Below, piece after piece: positions 31,743-40,919 of a stretch of 64,000 nucleotides of DNA. Within the stretch, counting starts at the first letter, position 1. Every line of letters starts with the position of its first letter. The notes below the pieces were generated by a model that saw only the letters and a program-made list of their open reading frames with translations, did not search any database and was not told the DNA's origin. The DNA lies in assembly GCF_030296915.1 (NCBI RefSeq), contig NZ_AP028031.1:1917501-1981500 (forward strand). Direction: 5' to 3'. The stretch is from Anaerostipes hadrus ATCC 29173 = JCM 17467. Lineage in GTDB: Bacteria; Bacillota; Clostridia; Lachnospirales; Lachnospiraceae. Both the position numbers and the translations under genes were made by a program.

Positions 31743-33098
31743 CTATATAAGATCTAATGCCTCCATGACATTTGAAACTCCTACAAGTCTCATGTCTGTC
31801 TGGACCTTGATCTGATCTACATTCGCCTGAGGCAGAACGCATCGTTTAAATCCTAGTTTCTGTGCTTCTTTGATCCTTGCTTCTCCACCTGATACGGCTC
31901 TTACTTCTCCTACCAGACCAACTTCTCCAAAAATGATCGTATCTTCTAAGATCGGCCGGTTCTTATAACTCGATGCGATTGCCATAATAATACCAAGATC
32001 GATCGCTGGTTCGCCAAGTTTCATACCTCCAGCCAGATTCACATACGCATCACAGCCGCCAAGCTGCAGTCCAACTCTCTTCTCAAGCACTGCCATCAAA
32101 AGATTCACCCTGTTATAATCAATTCCAACTGCTGTTCTTCTCGGCATCTGAAAGCTTGTTGGTGATACCAATGCCTGAATCTCGATCAGGATCGGTCTGG
32201 TCCCTTCCATGGAACATACAACAACGGATCCTGACGCATCAAGGGGTCTTCCATTAAGCATCGTCTTTGACGGATTCTCCACTTCTACAAGTCCATTGTT
32301 ACACATCTCAAACACACCGATCTCGTTCGTGGATCCAAAACGGTTTTTGACACCTCTTAAGATTCTGTATGCCGCTTCTCTTTCCCCTTCAAAATAAAGG
32401 ACCGTATCTACCATATGCTCAAGTGTTCTTGGTCCTGCAACCACTCCTTCTTTGGTCACATGTCCTACGATAAAAACTGCGATATTATTCTCTTTCGCAA
32501 CTCTCATCATCGCTGCAGTCACTTCTCTTACCTGAGACACACTGCCTGCTGCCGAGGAAAGATCCTCGCTGTACATTGTCTGAATCGAATCAATCACCGC
32601 AAATTCTGGTTTCGTCTTTAAGATCGCATTCGTGATCGCATCAAGATCTGTCTCACAATACAGAAGCATCTCTTCTTCAAATGTTCCGATCCTCTCTGCT
32701 CTCATCTTGATCTGATGCATAGATTCTTCCCCAGAAATATACAAAACCTTACGTTTGCTATTCGCAAGATTCCTGCATACCTGTAATAATAACGTGGATT
32801 TCCCAATTCCCGGATCTCCTCCGACCAGCGATAGGGAACCTTTGACGATCCCGCCGCCTAACACACGGTCTAGTTCATGAATCCCTGTTGGAATCCTCTC
32901 TTCATTCTCTACGGTTACCTCGGATATATTCATAGGAGAGGCAGAAGTCTTTAAAGACTTCGCCCCTCCTTTTTTCGTTTCTGTAACTTTCTCTTCTGTA
33001 AAAGTATTCCACTGCTTACAGGCAGGACACTGCCCCATCCACTTGGAAGACTCATGACCACACTGGCTGCAAAAATAAACTGTCTTTTGTTTTGCCAT
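31743..33098 (-). CDS. radA: DNA repair protein RadA/Sms
   Basis: 451-residue branch-migration ATPase acting with RecA. N-terminal C4 zinc finger CSQCGHESSKWMGQCPACKQW, RecA-like core with Walker A GDPGIGKST and the RadA-specific KNRFGSTNEIG motif, then a Lon-like C-terminal domain. AAAGGAGCACC precedes the ATG. Confidence 0.96.
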   Translation of the reverse strand: MAKQKTVYFCSQCGHESSKWMGQCPACKQWNTFTEEKVTETKKGGAKSLKTSASPMNISEVTVENEERIPTGIHELDRVLGGGIVKGSLSLVGGDPGIGKSTLLLQVCRNLANSKRKVLYISGEESMHQIKMRAERIGTFEEEMLLYCETDLDAITNAILKTKPEFAVIDSIQTMYSEDLSSAAGSVSQVREVTAAMMRVAKENNIAVFIVGHVTKEGVVAGPRTLEHMVDTVLYFEGEREAAYRILRGVKNRFGSTNEIGVFEMCNNGLVEVENPSKTMLNGRPLDASGSVVVCSMEGTRPILIEIQALVSPTSFQMPRRTAVGIDYNRVNLLMAVLEKRVGLQLGGCDAYVNLAGGMKLGEPAIDLGIIMAIASSYKNRPILEDTIIFGEVGLVGEVRAVSGGEARIKEAQKLGFKRCVLPQANVDQIKVQTDMRLVGVSNVMEALDLI

Positions 33099-33116
33099 TG
33101 GTGCTCCTTTATGTTA

Positions 33117-33530
33117 CTACTGTTTCTTTACACGAACAGCTGCTGCTGTTCCCTCGCTTAACTCAACACTCAGAGTTAGTTTTCCTCCAAGATTTGCTTT
33201 CATCATTCCTACATTCGTATTATCAATAAAAACTTTATATTCCTGTCCGGCTTCTACTTCTAAAGTAACCTGGACATCAGATGAAGATTCAATCTCAAAT
33301 GCAACTCCATCTGTTGTTGCAACAAAGTTATGTACTGCTGAACCTGGAACTGATTCAAAGATCAGCTGTCCGTTCTTGTCCAGTTTTGTCATTGTCTTGA
33401 AAGTCTTGATCTTATAGATATCTCCTTCAAACTGGATATCTCCTTTCTTCGCTTTCTGTGCTAATGTATAGTCACCAAAGCTAAGTGTTCCATTGTCTTC
33501 GCTGCGGAATAATTCAGTTACCACTGCCAT
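33117..33530 (-). CDS. Conserved protein of unknown function, beta-rich
   Basis: 137 residues, no signal peptide or membrane segment. Alternating hydrophobic pattern and many Gly/Thr/Val residues suggest beta-structure (for example VAFEIESSSDVQVTLEVEAG). Relatives in this bacterial family are often labelled endosialidase, but nothing here resembles a glycosidase active site, so that name is not used. TAGGAGG start; 18 bases before radA. Confidence 0.65.
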   Translation of the reverse strand: MAVVTELFRSEDNGTLSFGDYTLAQKAKKGDIQFEGDIYKIKTFKTMTKLDKNGQLIFESVPGSAVHNFVATTDGVAFEIESSSDVQVTLEVEAGQEYKVFIDNTNVGMMKANLGGKLTLSVELSEGTAAAVRVKKQ

Positions 33531-33597
33531 TGTCTTTTCCTCCTAATATCTGTTTCGGTCGTCGTATGTATATTATAATATATTTCAGTATTATTTA

Positions 33598-36057
33598 CTA
33601 GTTTTCCTTTACCGAAAAAGTAAGTTTTTTATCTTTTTTACCAATCGTCATCGTCTGTCCATTCGTAAGGGTTCCTTCTAAGATCTTATCTGCCAGTACA
33701 TCTTCAATCTCATTCTGGATGATCCTTCTTAATGGTCTTGCCCCATAATTCTCATCATATCCCTTATCTGCTAACAGATCCATCGCACCAGATGTGATCT
33801 TTAATGTGATCTGATGTTCTCTTAATAAACGGGCTCTCAATTCATCCATAAATAATTTTGCGATCTTCTTAACTTCTTCCTTTGTAAGGACGGCAAATAC
33901 GATCGTCTCATCAATTCGATTTAAAAACTCTGGGCGAAAGATCTGTTTCACTTCTTCCATAACACCCTTTTTCATACGTTCATGAGTCTTGGCTTTATCT
34001 GTATCATCCATAGAAAATCCTAAATGTTTTGGTGCAATGATACGGTTTGCACCTGCATTGGAAGTCATAATGATAACAGTATTCTTAAAGTCGACTTTTC
34101 TTCCATTGGAATCTGTAATATGTCCGTCATCTAATACCTGAAGCAGGATATTAAATACATCAGGATGAGCTTTTTCGATCTCATCAAAAAGAAGGACAGA
34201 GTAAGGATGTCTTCGAATCTGTTCACTCAGCTGTCCGCCTTCTCCAAATCCAACATATCCTGGAGGAGATCCAATGATCTTTGATACACTGTGCTTCTCC
34301 ATATATTCAGACATATCCACACGGATCAGATCTTCTTCTCTTCCAAATAAAGCTTTTGCTAATGTCTTTGACAGCTCCGTCTTACCAACTCCTGTTGGCC
34401 CTAAAAATAAGAATGATCCGATCGGACGGTTTGGACTCTTAAGACCGACTCTGCTTCTCTTCACAGCTTTGGCAACTGCATTGACCGCTTCATCTTGCCC
34501 GATCACATGTTTGTGAAGTTCTTTCTCTAAATGTCTTAATCGTTCCATATCTCCCTTTGTAAGCTGTGTTACTGGAATCTGTGTCCATAAAGAAACGACT
34601 TCTGCGGCATCCTCTGTTGTCAATTCTGGAATCTCATTTTGCTTCTTCTGATTTCTCTTCATCTTACGTTCCAGAGATTTCTCAAGTTTGTTCTTCTCTT
34701 TCTTAAGCTCTCTTGCTTCTGTAATATCTCCATCAGAAAGCGCTGCTTCGATCTTCTCTATGATCTCCCTGATCTCCTTGCGTTCTTTCTTAAAACCTGC
34801 ATGACTTCCAAGCTGTTCCATTCGTTTCCTTGCACAGGCTTCATCTAACAGATCAATGGCTTTATCTGGCAGAAAACGATCACTGATATATCGATCAGAA
34901 AGAGAGGCGATCGCCTCTGCCACATCTTCTGATACCAGGATCCTATGATAATCTTCAAAACGATGTTTGATCCCTTTTAAGATCGTGATCGTTTCTTCTA
35001 CGGTTGGTTCTTTCACTCTGACTGGTTGGAATCTTCGAACTAATGCTGCATCTTTTTCAAAATATTTTGTATATTCTTCACTCGTTGTCGCACCGATCAG
35101 CTGAAAATCTCCTCTTGCCAATGCTGGTTTTAAGATATTAGATGCATCCATAGCTCCCTCAGAACCTCCAGCTCCAATGATCGTATGAATCTCATCAATA
35201 AACAAAATAATAGAATCATCCTGTGTTGCTTCGGTTACGATACGTTTCATTCGTTCTTCAAATTCTCCACGGAATTTCGTTCCAGCGATCACTTTCGTAA
35301 GGTCTAAGGACAAAATCCTCTTATTCTTAAGAATTCTTGGCATATTGCCTTCGGCGATCCTTTGTGCAAGGCCTTCAACGATTGCTGTTTTACCAACCCC
35401 TGGATCACCGATCAGACATGGATTATTCTTTGTCCTTCTGCAAAGGATCTGCATCAGACGTTCCATCTCACTTTCACGTCCGATCATCGGATCAAGCTTC
35501 CCAAGCATGGCTTTCTCTGTCAGATCTGTACTATACTGAAGCAGCATATATTCTCCCGCTCCATCTTCCATATCACCGCCATCAGAGATTGCTTCATTAT
35601 ATTCATTCTTCGCACTTCTGAAATCAATTCCTGCAGTAACTAAAATATCTGTATAGATTCCTTCGGATGAAATCTTATGATCTTCCAGAAAACGGAATGC
35701 TTCATTATCTCCATCTTTGATCATCGCCATCAAGATATGTTCTGATCCGATCGCTTCACACCCGTATTTCATTGCAAGTTCTCCTGCAATTTCTAACAGG
35801 TATTCTGTCTTCGGAGTATCCATTACCGTTCTTCTTCGGTCTTTTGGCATCTTTGACTTCTCTTTGATCGCTTCTTCTATTAATTCTCTTGTCACTCCGT
35901 GCATCTTGAGCACTTCACTTGCAAGAGATCCGTCTGCCCCATAAAGTCCTAGCAGAACAAAAATACTGCTGACATCTTTAAATCCAAGATATCCAGCAAT
36001 CTCTCGTCCTTCATTCAATGCTTTGGAGGCATATTTTGTAAATGGTAATCGGTTCAT
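33598..36057 (-). CDS. clpC: ATP-dependent Clp protease ATP-binding subunit ClpC
   Basis: 819-residue AAA+ unfoldase. Clp_N repeats (1-145), AAA1 with Walker A IGDPGVGKTAIV, a charged coiled middle region (about 405-480) and AAA2 with Walker A GPTGVGKTELSKT, then the C-terminal D2 domain with NYGARPLRRIIQNEIED. Usually paired with ClpP. Here it follows a small GntR regulator with 14 bases between them, instead of the ctsR-mcsA-mcsB genes found in Bacillus. Confidence 0.96.
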   Translation of the reverse strand: MNRLPFTKYASKALNEGREIAGYLGFKDVSSIFVLLGLYGADGSLASEVLKMHGVTRELIEEAIKEKSKMPKDRRRTVMDTPKTEYLLEIAGELAMKYGCEAIGSEHILMAMIKDGDNEAFRFLEDHKISSEGIYTDILVTAGIDFRSAKNEYNEAISDGGDMEDGAGEYMLLQYSTDLTEKAMLGKLDPMIGRESEMERLMQILCRRTKNNPCLIGDPGVGKTAIVEGLAQRIAEGNMPRILKNKRILSLDLTKVIAGTKFRGEFEERMKRIVTEATQDDSIILFIDEIHTIIGAGGSEGAMDASNILKPALARGDFQLIGATTSEEYTKYFEKDAALVRRFQPVRVKEPTVEETITILKGIKHRFEDYHRILVSEDVAEAIASLSDRYISDRFLPDKAIDLLDEACARKRMEQLGSHAGFKKERKEIREIIEKIEAALSDGDITEARELKKEKNKLEKSLERKMKRNQKKQNEIPELTTEDAAEVVSLWTQIPVTQLTKGDMERLRHLEKELHKHVIGQDEAVNAVAKAVKRSRVGLKSPNRPIGSFLFLGPTGVGKTELSKTLAKALFGREEDLIRVDMSEYMEKHSVSKIIGSPPGYVGFGEGGQLSEQIRRHPYSVLLFDEIEKAHPDVFNILLQVLDDGHITDSNGRKVDFKNTVIIMTSNAGANRIIAPKHLGFSMDDTDKAKTHERMKKGVMEEVKQIFRPEFLNRIDETIVFAVLTKEEVKKIAKLFMDELRARLLREHQITLKITSGAMDLLADKGYDENYGARPLRRIIQNEIEDVLADKILEGTLTNGQTMTIGKKDKKLTFSVKEN

Positions 36058-36071
36058 AATTCCTCCTGTTA

Positions 36072-36449
36072 TTACTTTCTGTCTAATTTCTGGTACATAT
36101 CATGAATCAACCGGTTCATCTCGTCTTCTGTAACTCCTTTACAGACAGCTTCTGCAACTAACATCCTTAAATTCTCTTGAATGCTTGCTAATTCCTGCTG
36201 TTTTTCCAAAGTTTCAACACTTATGACTGCACCTTTTCTTCGGTCTAGTTTCAGGTATCCTTCTTCTCTTAAGATCGCATAGGCTTTGTTCACCGTGTGC
36301 ATGTTCACTCCAAGCACCTGTGCTAACTGACGGACAGATGGAAGTGATTCTCCATCAGCAAATTCTGCACATGCGATTCCCATAATGATCTGATTTCTTA
36401 ACTGTACATAGATTGCCTCGTCACTATTGAAATCAATCTCCAGTATCAT
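36072..36449 (-). CDS. GntR-family regulator (YtrA subfamily)
   Basis: 125 residues: winged helix (about 10-75) with SLPSVRQLAQVLGVNMHTVNKAYAILREEGYL, followed by a short helical dimerisation tail, typical of YtrA-type repressors. Located immediately upstream of clpC and probably co-transcribed. In other organisms YtrA regulators control neighbouring ABC transporters; none is here. AAGAAGGGTTGCACA precedes the ATG. Confidence 0.88.
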   Translation of the reverse strand: MILEIDFNSDEAIYVQLRNQIIMGIACAEFADGESLPSVRQLAQVLGVNMHTVNKAYAILREEGYLKLDRRKGAVISVETLEKQQELASIQENLRMLVAEAVCKGVTEDEMNRLIHDMYQKLDRK

Positions 36450-36562
36450 TGTGCAACCCTTCTTTCCTCTTTCGAAATTTACAACTTATCTATGATATTT
36501 TGTTATACATAGACTATAATATAAAGCACAGTCTGTCAAGAGCTTCTCTTCCAGATGATAAA

Positions 36563-36592
36563 GAAAAAGATGCAGTGTAAAAAACTACATCT
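36563..36592 (-). terminator. Terminator of nrdDG
   Basis: Minus-strand arms AGATGTAG and CTGCATCT followed by TTTTTCTTT, downstream of nrdG. Confidence 0.7.
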
Positions 36593-36599
36593 CTCTCGT

Positions 36600-37088
36600 C
36601 TATTTTTCATTCAAATCTAAAATTCTTTGATTTGCACTTCCTCGGAATTTTAATGTGATATCTTTCTGGGATTCGATAAACTGTCCATCAACCAGCGTAT
36701 CAATATAAGATAACATCTCTTCCGTAAACGGTGTGTATACTTTACCACCTTCGAGCAAATCTTTGTCATACGTATATCCTGTATAGCACCAGATATTCTT
36801 CTTTGGATAATTTTCTTTGATCTCTTTTAATAATCTGACCAGTTCTTCCTGATTCTCCGGTTCAAATGGTTCCCCTCCAAGAAGCGAAAAACCTTCAATA
36901 TAATCTGGCTTTAACAGTTCCATGATATAATCTTTTGTCTCCGTCGTAAATGGCTTTCCATAACAAAAGTCCCATGTCTCCTTATTAAAGCATCCTGGAC
37001 AATGATTTCGGCAGCCTGATACGAATAAGCTGACTCTGACTCCTGGTCCATTCGCAATATCACATTTTTTAATTTCTCCGTAGTGCAT
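36600..37088 (-). CDS. nrdG: Anaerobic ribonucleotide reductase activating protein (radical SAM)
   Basis: 162-residue radical SAM activase that generates the glycyl radical on NrdD. Cluster motif CRNHCPGC, then the GGEP-type motif in SLLGGEPFEPEN. The ATG at 37088 (MHYGEIKKCD) with GAGGAGATC upstream is preferred over a far-upstream ATG that would overlap nrdD. Follows nrdD directly. Confidence 0.95.
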   Translation of the reverse strand: MHYGEIKKCDIANGPGVRVSLFVSGCRNHCPGCFNKETWDFCYGKPFTTETKDYIMELLKPDYIEGFSLLGGEPFEPENQEELVRLLKEIKENYPKKNIWCYTGYTYDKDLLEGGKVYTPFTEEMLSYIDTLVDGQFIESQKDITLKFRGSANQRILDLNEK

Positions 37089-37111
37089 ATGATCTCCTCT
37101 GTCATCGTGTC

Positions 37112-39301
37112 TTATAAATGAAGGACTCGATCCTTGATCTCCTGTGTACGTCCCTGATTCCAGAACTGTGTTCCGATATATCCACAAGTACGTCTTGCAA
37201 CAAACATATGATCCTGATCTGTATTTCCACAGTTTGGACATTCCCAGATCAGTTTTCCTGATTCATCTTCTTTGATCTGAATCTCTCCGTCGTATCCACA
37301 ACATTCACAGTAATCACTCTTTGTATTTAACTCTGCATACATGATGTTATTGTAAATAAATTTCATCACGGATAAGACGGCTGGAATATTATCCTGCATG
37401 TTTGGTACTTCAATGTAGCTGATCGCTCCGCCTGGAGATAATTTCTGGAATTCTGACTCAAATGCCAGTTTGCTGAATGCATCGATCTCTTCTGTTACAT
37501 GAACATGATAGCTGTTTGTGATGTAGTTCTTATCTGTAACTCCCGGAATGATACCAAAACGTTTCTGTAAGCATTTTGCAAACTTGTAAGTTGTTGATTC
37601 CATTGGTGTTCCGTATACAGAATAGCTGATGTTCTCTGCTGCCTTCCATTCATTACATTTATCATTTAATTTCTGCATAACTTTTAATGCAAATTCTTTT
37701 CCTTCATCGGATGTATGAGACTTGCCTGTCATGCGGACACACATCTCATAAAGTCCTGCATATCCAAGGGAAATCGTGGAATATCCATCGTATAATAACT
37801 TATCGATCTTCTCGCCTTTCTTCAGTCTCGCAAGCGCTCCATGTTGCCAAAGGATCGGCGCAACATCAGATACCGCTCCCTTTAATCTCTCATGGCGACA
37901 TCTTAATGCTCTGTGGCACAATTCCAGTCTCTCTTCTAAGATGTCCCAGAATTTGTCCATATCTCCATTAGAACTGCATGCGACATCAACCAAGTTGATC
38001 GTTACAACACCCTGATTAAATCTTCCATAGAACTTATGGCTTCCATCTGCATTTCTCTGGGAATCTTCGACCGTTAAGAATGATCTGCATCCCATGCAAG
38101 GATATACTTCACCATTCTTCAGTTCTCTCATCACTTTCGCTGAGATATAGTCTGGAACCATGCGTTTTGCTGTACATTTTGCAGCTAATTCTGTCAGATG
38201 CCAATACTTGGAATCTGGTGTGATGTTATCATCATCTAATGCATAAATAAGTTTTGGGAAGGCTGGAGTGATCCAGACTCCTTTTTCATTCTTAACACCC
38301 TGAATTCTCTGTTTCAGGACTTCTTCGATCACAAGAGCCAGATCGTCTCTTGTCTGTCCTTCTGGTACTTCGTCAAGATACATAAAGACTGTGACAAATG
38401 GCGCCTGTCCATTACATGTCATTAAAGTTACCAGCTGATACTGGATCGTCTGGATTCCCTGTTTGATCTCATCATACAGACGCATCTCTGTAATCTTGTC
38501 GATGATCGCATCATCCATAGATTCTCCGATCACTTTACGTTCCTTCACGACATTCTTACGCAGCTTCTTTCGACTGATGTCTACAAATGGTGCTAAATGT
38601 GCTAATGTAAAAGACTGTCCTCCATACTGGTTGCTTGCAACCTGAGCAACAATCTGTGTTGTCACATTACATGCTGTAAAAAATGAATGTGGTTTCTCGA
38701 TCAATGTCTCACTGATCACAGTTCCATTCTGAAGCATATCTTCCAAGTTGATCAGATCACAGTTATGTTCTCTCTGTGCAAAATAGTCAGAATCATGAAA
38801 ATGGATGATTCCTTCTTCATGAGCACGAATGATCTCATTTGGCAGAAGGACACGTTTACTTAAGTCTTTGCTGACTTCTCCTGCCATATAATCTCTCTGC
38901 GTGGAATTGATCACTGGGTTCTTATTCGAATTCTCCTGATTTACTTCCTCATTAATATTATCAAGTAAAGAAAGAATTCCATCATCGGTCGTATTTGATT
39001 TTCTTCTCAGTTCTCTCTTAAAACGATATCTTACATACTTCTGGGCAACTTCATATCCTCTCATCTCCATGATCCCTGTCTCGACCATATTCTGGATATC
39101 TTCTACATTCACCGCATGAGAAGAGTTTGCTACCTGATCTGCAACCTTCTCTGCGATCGCCATTATCTGATACTGATTCATCTGATGGATCTTTGTTACC
39201 TCTTCATTCGCCTTCGTGATCGCATTGATGATCTTATCGAGATCAAAGGTTACCTCCTCACCGTTTCTCTTGATAATCTTTGTTTTTACATCACCATTCA
39301 T
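37112..39301 (-). CDS. nrdD: Anaerobic ribonucleoside-triphosphate reductase
   Basis: Oxygen-sensitive class III reductase of 729 residues that makes dNTPs. N-terminal ATP-cone (KIIKRNGEEVTFDLDKIINAI), core with RVLLPNEIIRAHEEG and PCMGCRSFL, a C-terminal four-Cys zinc site (CECCGYDG and CPNCGNTD) and the glycyl radical site RRTCGYIGTQFWNQGR. Controlled by tandem NrdR boxes upstream. Confidence 0.97.
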   Translation of the reverse strand: MNGDVKTKIIKRNGEEVTFDLDKIINAITKANEEVTKIHQMNQYQIMAIAEKVADQVANSSHAVNVEDIQNMVETGIMEMRGYEVAQKYVRYRFKRELRRKSNTTDDGILSLLDNINEEVNQENSNKNPVINSTQRDYMAGEVSKDLSKRVLLPNEIIRAHEEGIIHFHDSDYFAQREHNCDLINLEDMLQNGTVISETLIEKPHSFFTACNVTTQIVAQVASNQYGGQSFTLAHLAPFVDISRKKLRKNVVKERKVIGESMDDAIIDKITEMRLYDEIKQGIQTIQYQLVTLMTCNGQAPFVTVFMYLDEVPEGQTRDDLALVIEEVLKQRIQGVKNEKGVWITPAFPKLIYALDDDNITPDSKYWHLTELAAKCTAKRMVPDYISAKVMRELKNGEVYPCMGCRSFLTVEDSQRNADGSHKFYGRFNQGVVTINLVDVACSSNGDMDKFWDILEERLELCHRALRCRHERLKGAVSDVAPILWQHGALARLKKGEKIDKLLYDGYSTISLGYAGLYEMCVRMTGKSHTSDEGKEFALKVMQKLNDKCNEWKAAENISYSVYGTPMESTTYKFAKCLQKRFGIIPGVTDKNYITNSYHVHVTEEIDAFSKLAFESEFQKLSPGGAISYIEVPNMQDNIPAVLSVMKFIYNNIMYAELNTKSDYCECCGYDGEIQIKEDESGKLIWECPNCGNTDQDHMFVARRTCGYIGTQFWNQGRTQEIKDRVLHL

Positions 39302-39354
39302 AGTTTCTCCCTCATTTATATAAAATTACAAGATTCTGTGTGTTTCCATTTTCT

Positions 39355-39402
39355 GGCACAAAATCTTGTTGTCGTTCTACCAATCAGCACTATATCTTGT
39401 GC
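39355..39402 (-). promoter_or_regulatory. Tandem NrdR boxes upstream of nrdDG
   Basis: Two 16-bp boxes on the minus strand, GCACAAGATATAGTGC (39402-39387) and AACAAGATTTTGTGCC (39370-39355), with starts 32 bp apart, the three-turn spacing typical of NrdR. A TATAAT box (about 39411-39416) lies just upstream. NrdR is the ATP/dATP-sensing repressor of ribonucleotide reductase genes; its own gene is not in the window. Confidence 0.82.
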
Positions 39403-39460
39403 CATTGCCTTTATTATATTACACTCTTTTTCATAAAAAAGAAAGAGCTAATTTTTCATT

Positions 39461-40021
39461 TTAGAGAATATGAAGATGCTCAAACAGAATCTTAAATCCC
39501 AAAAGTATCAGTATTATGCCACCTGCGAGCTCTGCCTTGGATTTATATTTTGTTCCAAAAATATTTCCGATCTTTACTCCTACAAATGAAATCAAGAAAG
39601 TACAGACTCCAATCATCGACGCTGCGGATACAATATGCACATTTAAAAAGGCAAATGTGATCCCAACTGCTAATGCATCGATACTTGTCGCAACAGCAAG
39701 CATGAACATTTCTTTCACTGCGATCGAATCATCTGCCTGTTCTTCATCATTTGATAATGCTTCTTTGACCATATTGATTCCGATCAGCCCAAGAAGCACA
39801 AATGCGATCCAATGGTCGATCGATGTGATCTGGTCTTTAAACTGTGTTCCAAGGAAAAATCCGATTGTTGGCATCAGTGCCTGAAATCCTCCAAACCATA
39901 AACCAACAATGATCCCTTTTTTCAAAACTTTTTCTCTCATCGCTAGTCCTTTGCAGATAGAAACAGCAAATGCATCCATCGCCAATCCAACAGCCAGTGT
40001 TAATAACGTAAGTAAATCCAT
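39461..40021 (-). CDS. mntP: Manganese efflux pump MntP
   Basis: 186-residue membrane protein with six hydrophobic segments. Two DUF204 repeats each carry a conserved acidic motif: [16 protein letters not shown] and [17 protein letters not shown]. Exports Mn2+. The ATG at 40021 (MDLLTLLT) has GGAGG eight bases upstream, so the earlier in-frame ATG at 40036 is not used. Controlled by the yybP-ykoY riboswitch upstream. Confidence 0.94.
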   Translation of the reverse strand: MDLLTLLTLAVGLAMDAFAVSICKGLAMREKVLKKGIIVGLWFGGFQALMPTIGFFLGTQFKDQITSIDHWIAFVLLGLIGINMVKEALSNDEEQADDSIAVKEMFMLAVATSIDALAVGITFAFLNVHIVSAASMIGVCTFLISFVGVKIGNIFGTKYKSKAELAGGIILILLGFKILFEHLHIL

Positions 40022-40044
40022 AAAAACGTCCTCCATATCGTAAG

Positions 40045-40093
40045 TTTTTCATATCATAGGGGATTCCATCGGAATTTCCTATGATATGAAAAA
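40045..40093. repeat. 49-bp palindromic repeat, copy 2
   Basis: TTTTTCATATCATAGG ... CCTATGATATGAAAAA around GGATTCCATCGGAATT, a nearly perfect palindrome. Almost identical to 7387-7435. It lies between the mntP riboswitch terminator and the mntP ribosome site, so it is part of the mntP 5'UTR. Confidence 0.75.
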
Positions 40094-40144
40094 GACCCAC
40101 AGACGAAAGCCTTGTTATAAACAAAAGCTTATCGTCTGTGAGTC
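40094..40144 (-). terminator. Riboswitch-controlled terminator upstream of mntP
   Basis: Minus-strand arms GACTCACAGACGA and TCGTCTGTGGGTC (one G-U pair), with a nested stem, followed by TTTTTC. The 5' arm begins with the ACTCAC that also closes the riboswitch P1 helix, so ligand binding and termination exclude each other, consistent with a manganese-induced ON switch. Confidence 0.88.
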
Positions 40145-40223
40145 TCGTTAATTAAGACAGCACCAGATGTCGTTCATCATTATGTTGATACTGTCACAGA
40201 TTCTCTGCTAACTACTCCCTCAC
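40139..40223 (-). ncRNA. yybP-ykoY manganese riboswitch
   Basis: The minus strand carries the hallmark GAGGGAGTAG at the 5' side of P1 (40222-40213) and GAGACTCAC at the 3' side (about 40147-40139), with an internal GAACGACATCTGG that fits the conserved second Mn-binding loop. The downstream gene mntP is the family's classical target. The call rests on the conserved ends, the overlapping terminator and the regulated gene; no covariance search was done. Confidence 0.87.
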
Positions 40224-40276
40224 GGAAATATCTATAAGATCATACCGGATGTGCTTCCGGCAAAATGTGCCTATGT

Positions 40277-40305
40277 ATCATATCTCAACTGAGAATCTTT
40301 GTCAA
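40277..40305 (-). promoter_or_regulatory. Promoter of the mntP riboswitch transcript
   Basis: TTGACA (40305-40300), 17 bases, TATGAT (40282-40277). The -35 box overlaps the last codons of ogt. Confidence 0.8.
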
Positions 40306-40781
40306 TATCTTTCCTTTAATTTTTGATTACGCTTTTCAAGATCTAACAGGTATTCTTTCATTTCCAGACCACCTGCATATCCTGTCAGTGAACCGTTCAT
40401 TCCGATCACTCTGTGACATGGAACAACGATCACGATCGGATTCCTGTTATTCGCCATGCCAACAGCTCGACATCCTTTTGGAATCCCTACTGATTCCGCA
40501 ATGTCTTTGTAAGTACAAGTTTCCCCATATGGAATCTTCTCCAATGCTTTCCATACTTTGATCTGGAATTCTGTTCCATGATAAGAAATCTTCAGGTCAA
40601 ACTTCTTTCTCCGCCCATCAAAATACTGTGATAATTGCAGTGCTGCTTCCCTGATCAATTCTGTATTCTTCTTCTCGCCTTCTAATGTCTTCGTCCCAAA
40701 ATATATCCCGCAAATGCCATGCCCATCTTCCTCAATCGTTAAATTACCGATTGGAAAACTATAATCATAATAGTACCTCAT
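40302..40781 (-). CDS. ogt: Methylated-DNA-protein-cysteine methyltransferase
   Basis: 159-residue suicide repair protein for O6-alkylguanine. The alkyl-acceptor motif is IVVPCHRVIG, with a helix-turn-helix region IPYGETCTYKDIAESVG upstream and GYAGGLEMKEYLLDLE near the C-terminus. AGGAGGATTGTCAT precedes the ATG. Divergent from the CNNM/CorC gene. Confidence 0.95.
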   Translation of the reverse strand: MRYYYDYSFPIGNLTIEEDGHGICGIYFGTKTLEGEKKNTELIREAALQLSQYFDGRRKKFDLKISYHGTEFQIKVWKALEKIPYGETCTYKDIAESVGIPKGCRAVGMANNRNPIVIVVPCHRVIGMNGSLTGYAGGLEMKEYLLDLEKRNQKLKERY

Positions 40782-40839
40782 ATGACAATCCTCCTAAAAA
40801 TAGGTATACCATATTCTTCCATGGTTGGCAAGGACTAAC

Positions 40840-40868
40840 TTGACATGTACATATTTCTTGCGTACAAT
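40840..40868 (+). promoter_or_regulatory. Promoter of the CNNM/CorC-like gene
   Basis: Consensus TTGACA (40840-40845), 17 bases, TACAAT (40863-40868). Confidence 0.8.
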
Positions 40869-40919
40869 GAAAAGAACTGTATAAAAATGAACAGATATTT
40901 ATTTTAGGAGGAATTTTCA

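Noticed and set aside
33117..33530. Endosialidase label
   Set aside because: A 137-residue beta-rich protein without glycosidase active-site features; the name appears to be an inherited annotation.
40820..40850. Possible sigma-54 promoter (TGGCAAGG ... CTTG) upstream of the CorC-like gene
   Set aside because: Spacing and -12 element do not fit TGGCAC-N5-TTGC, and a consensus sigma-A promoter occupies the same place.
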